Origin: Syncephalis fuscata
Taxonomy: Eukaryota > Zoopagomycota > Zoopagomycetes > Zoopagales > Piptocephalidaceae
Assembly: GCA_025786725.1 (NCBI GenBank)
Contig: JAHLTZ010000010.1
Coordinates: 558,001 to 622,000 of the forward strand
Length of the DNA: 64,000 nt
Direction: 5' to 3'
Under the pieces are notes generated by a model, which ran no database searches, was not told the DNA's origin, and saw only the letters and a list, made by a program, of their open reading frames with translations. Positions 62,241 to 64,000 of this stretch are shown piece after piece (positions within the stretch are counted from its first letter, which is position 1; every line of letters begins with the position of its first letter). The position numbers and the translations under genes are program-made.

Positions 62241-64000
62241 ATGAATCCTGCCAATGAACCAAATCTAGTTGAGCCAACTTCACGGCTACTTGACCTTGAT
62301 CCAATTGATGAGGTCGATTCGGAGGAATTGGTAAGTTAAAAGGACGACATAAACAAGAGAAAGCGAGAGAGAGACGAGACGAGACTGTCTGAGAACCTTT
62401 TACTATGCGTATTCGTTAATATAATACTATACTAACTTGTTACTATTATTATAATATATGATATATGATATAGAAAATGGCGGCGGCTTTTGACGTTCTT
62501 GCTACACAATTACAAGGAAAGCCAGAAGCTGAAGTGCAACATATGTTACATAAAGCGGTAAGTTGATTAATAATTCTATTCTATAGCAATAATAATAATA
62601 TAATGTACTATCATATTATATCATATAATCTATTAAATGGCCATAATAGTCATCGGAAAGTTTAGAAAACCATGCTGAAATGGTGGGCGGTTTAATTTAT
62701 GGCATGATTACAGATGGTAAAAATGCTGAACAGGTAATTAAATGAATACACTATTTAAGACATTTAATAACTATTGTATTTAGTGGTTACATTATATGAA
62801 TTTTGTAGTGCGTGATGGTTATGCTCACGCGGTAGGTGTAATGCGTTATTTGGTAGGATTGGCCCGATTCAATCGTATTACTAATGACTGTCAACGACAA
62901 GTAAGTGTCATTGTATTACTGGTAGGTTAAACTACTAATATAGAATTGATATATGATTATAGCTGTTATGGCTATTAAACCATATGGTTGAACTAAGTGT
63001 GCCCAGTATGGAAACAGTTCTTCTTGTATTGTTACGACAGTTACGCGGTAATTAACACATACTTTTATAATAACATTTATTCATTTAATCTAATACGTAT
63101 ATATTATATTTATTATAGGTGGCGATGTTACACCTCAGAATATTTGGCTTATTGGCAATACGCTTGAATTGTTGATGCGGCATCGTGATTGGCTATTTAC
63201 ACATCCACGTCTTGTATCCACATCACTTTATGTTTATCTACGATTGATGTTAGATCATGCAAAGTTTTCATCTATGCTTGAAAGAGAAGTGGCATTCTGT
63301 TCTTGTTTATTACGTGAGAAGGTAGGTGGATTATTATTGTTATAATTATTGTTAATAATATGGGTCTATGTATATGAATATCTATACAGTTTCTAGAATG
63401 TAGTGATATTGGTAGAGATCTCGTACGGGCTCTACAAGATGTGGCACGTATTCCAGAATTTGAACAAATATGGCGTGATTTATTAGTAGAACCACGTAAA
63501 TTAAGTCCTCATTGTAAAGGTAAGTATTAATACAATGATAGTATTAGTCGTTACTTATTTATATTAATAGGATTGACTGAATTATTACGTAAACCTACAC
63601 CGAGACATTATCTACAAAGCGATTGACACTTGAAATGGAACAACGTATTTTGTTTATTCTTGAACGTGTACGTGTTATTAATAGACAATATTTATATTAT
63701 ATTGACGTATTTTATATAGTTATCTTGGGAAAGACATCGTAGAAATTTATCTTGGTTTGTTGAGCGGTATTTAACATCACCCGAATCAGATGCTATTGTA
63801 TCGGATGTTATTCGATATATTATTGGTGTATATCATCCATCCAATGATGTATTGGCATCCAATATTGTACCACGTTATGTAGTTATTGGAGGTTTATTAC
63901 GTTATATTAAGGTAAGTAAATGAGTATATTAGATAACTATTTGTTAATAATATGTATAGTCTAATGTTACAGCGGCTATGGCAAAATTGGCTATATTTTA
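62241..64000 (+). CDS. INTS3: Integrator complex subunit 3 (INTS3), 5' part (one frame break; runs off the window)
   Basis: Exons 62241-62330, 62474-62557, 62650-62733, 62784-62900, 62963-63047, 63119-63321, 63390-63519, 63571-63667, 63720-63911 and a partial one from 63973. The translation follows INTS3 closely: GGDVTPQNIWLIGNTLELL, SLYVYLRLMLDHAKF, REVAFCSCLLREKFLECSDI, GRDLVRALQDVARIPEFE, IWRDLLVEPRKLSPH, WFVERYLTSPESDAI, DVIRYIIGVYHPSNDVLAS, IVPRYVVIGGLLRYIK. INTS3 belongs to Integrator, which ends snRNA and attenuated mRNA transcripts, and in animals also to the SOSS single-strand DNA-repair complex. A break near 63622 (after LQS) equals one missing base before an Arg codon conserved in the family. 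The 3' part lies beyond the window. Confidence 0.93.

Overview
This window looks like nuclear DNA of an early-diverging fungus. The evidence is a set of compact, intron-dense genes (introns mostly 28-110 nt, GTAAGT-type donors, TACTAAY-like branch points), AT-rich spacers, fungal-type genes (LCL3-like nuclease, RCF2/HIG1 protein, a CBM19-like chitin-binding module) and an Integrator subunit 3 gene, a family generally absent from Dikarya. A zoopagomycete- or mucoromycete-grade fungus fits best; I cannot name the species from sequence alone.

Layout. 0.8-2.7 kb: an Sds3/BRMS1-like histone-deacetylase-complex protein. 2.7-7 kb: a long simple-sequence-rich spacer. 7-12.2 kb: housekeeping genes (LCL3-like nuclease, SAM50, SEC61-beta, phosphomannomutase). 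12.4-27.4 kb: an accessory cluster of CAP-superfamily and F-box genes, including a four-CAP-domain protein, a CAP plus CBM19-like fusion, a lone CAP, a decayed CAP, two F-box proteins and a two-TM membrane protein. 27.6-29.8 kb: a transposon with terminal inverted repeats carrying a broken TnpB/Fanzor-like zinc-ribbon gene; related fragments lie at 38.1-38.7, 44.8-45.6 and about 52.8 kb. 30.4-38 kb: GRASP, two small secreted/GPI-like proteins, RWDD1/GIR2 and RCF2. 41.0-43.2 kb: the most unusual locus. 45.9-64 kb: nucleoside diphosphate kinase, LARP1, a large low-complexity membrane protein, PRP22/DHX8 and the 5' part of INTS3.

The standout is the minus-strand gene at 41037-43171. A signal-peptide exon is followed by 24 internal exons of only 3 nt (22) or 6 nt (2), separated by introns of 76-80 nt, ending in a 5-nt terminal coding exon. 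The introns form an approximately 81-bp tandem array. Joined in the only open phase, the microexons encode a short six-cysteine peptide that ends in a stop codon in the last exon. At DNA level the locus looks like an ordinary satellite repeat and would be missed by gene finders. Because every internal microexon is a multiple of three in the same phase, any subset could be skipped without changing frame.

A second window-wide pattern: many otherwise intact genes, including the essential SAM50 and INTS3, carry single frame breaks, nearly all equivalent to one missing base. In seven of these genes the total coding length becomes a multiple of three once the breaks are counted. This points to deletion-biased consensus errors rather than widespread pseudogenes. 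Exon coordinates below were worked out by hand from splice sites, reading phase and family conservation.
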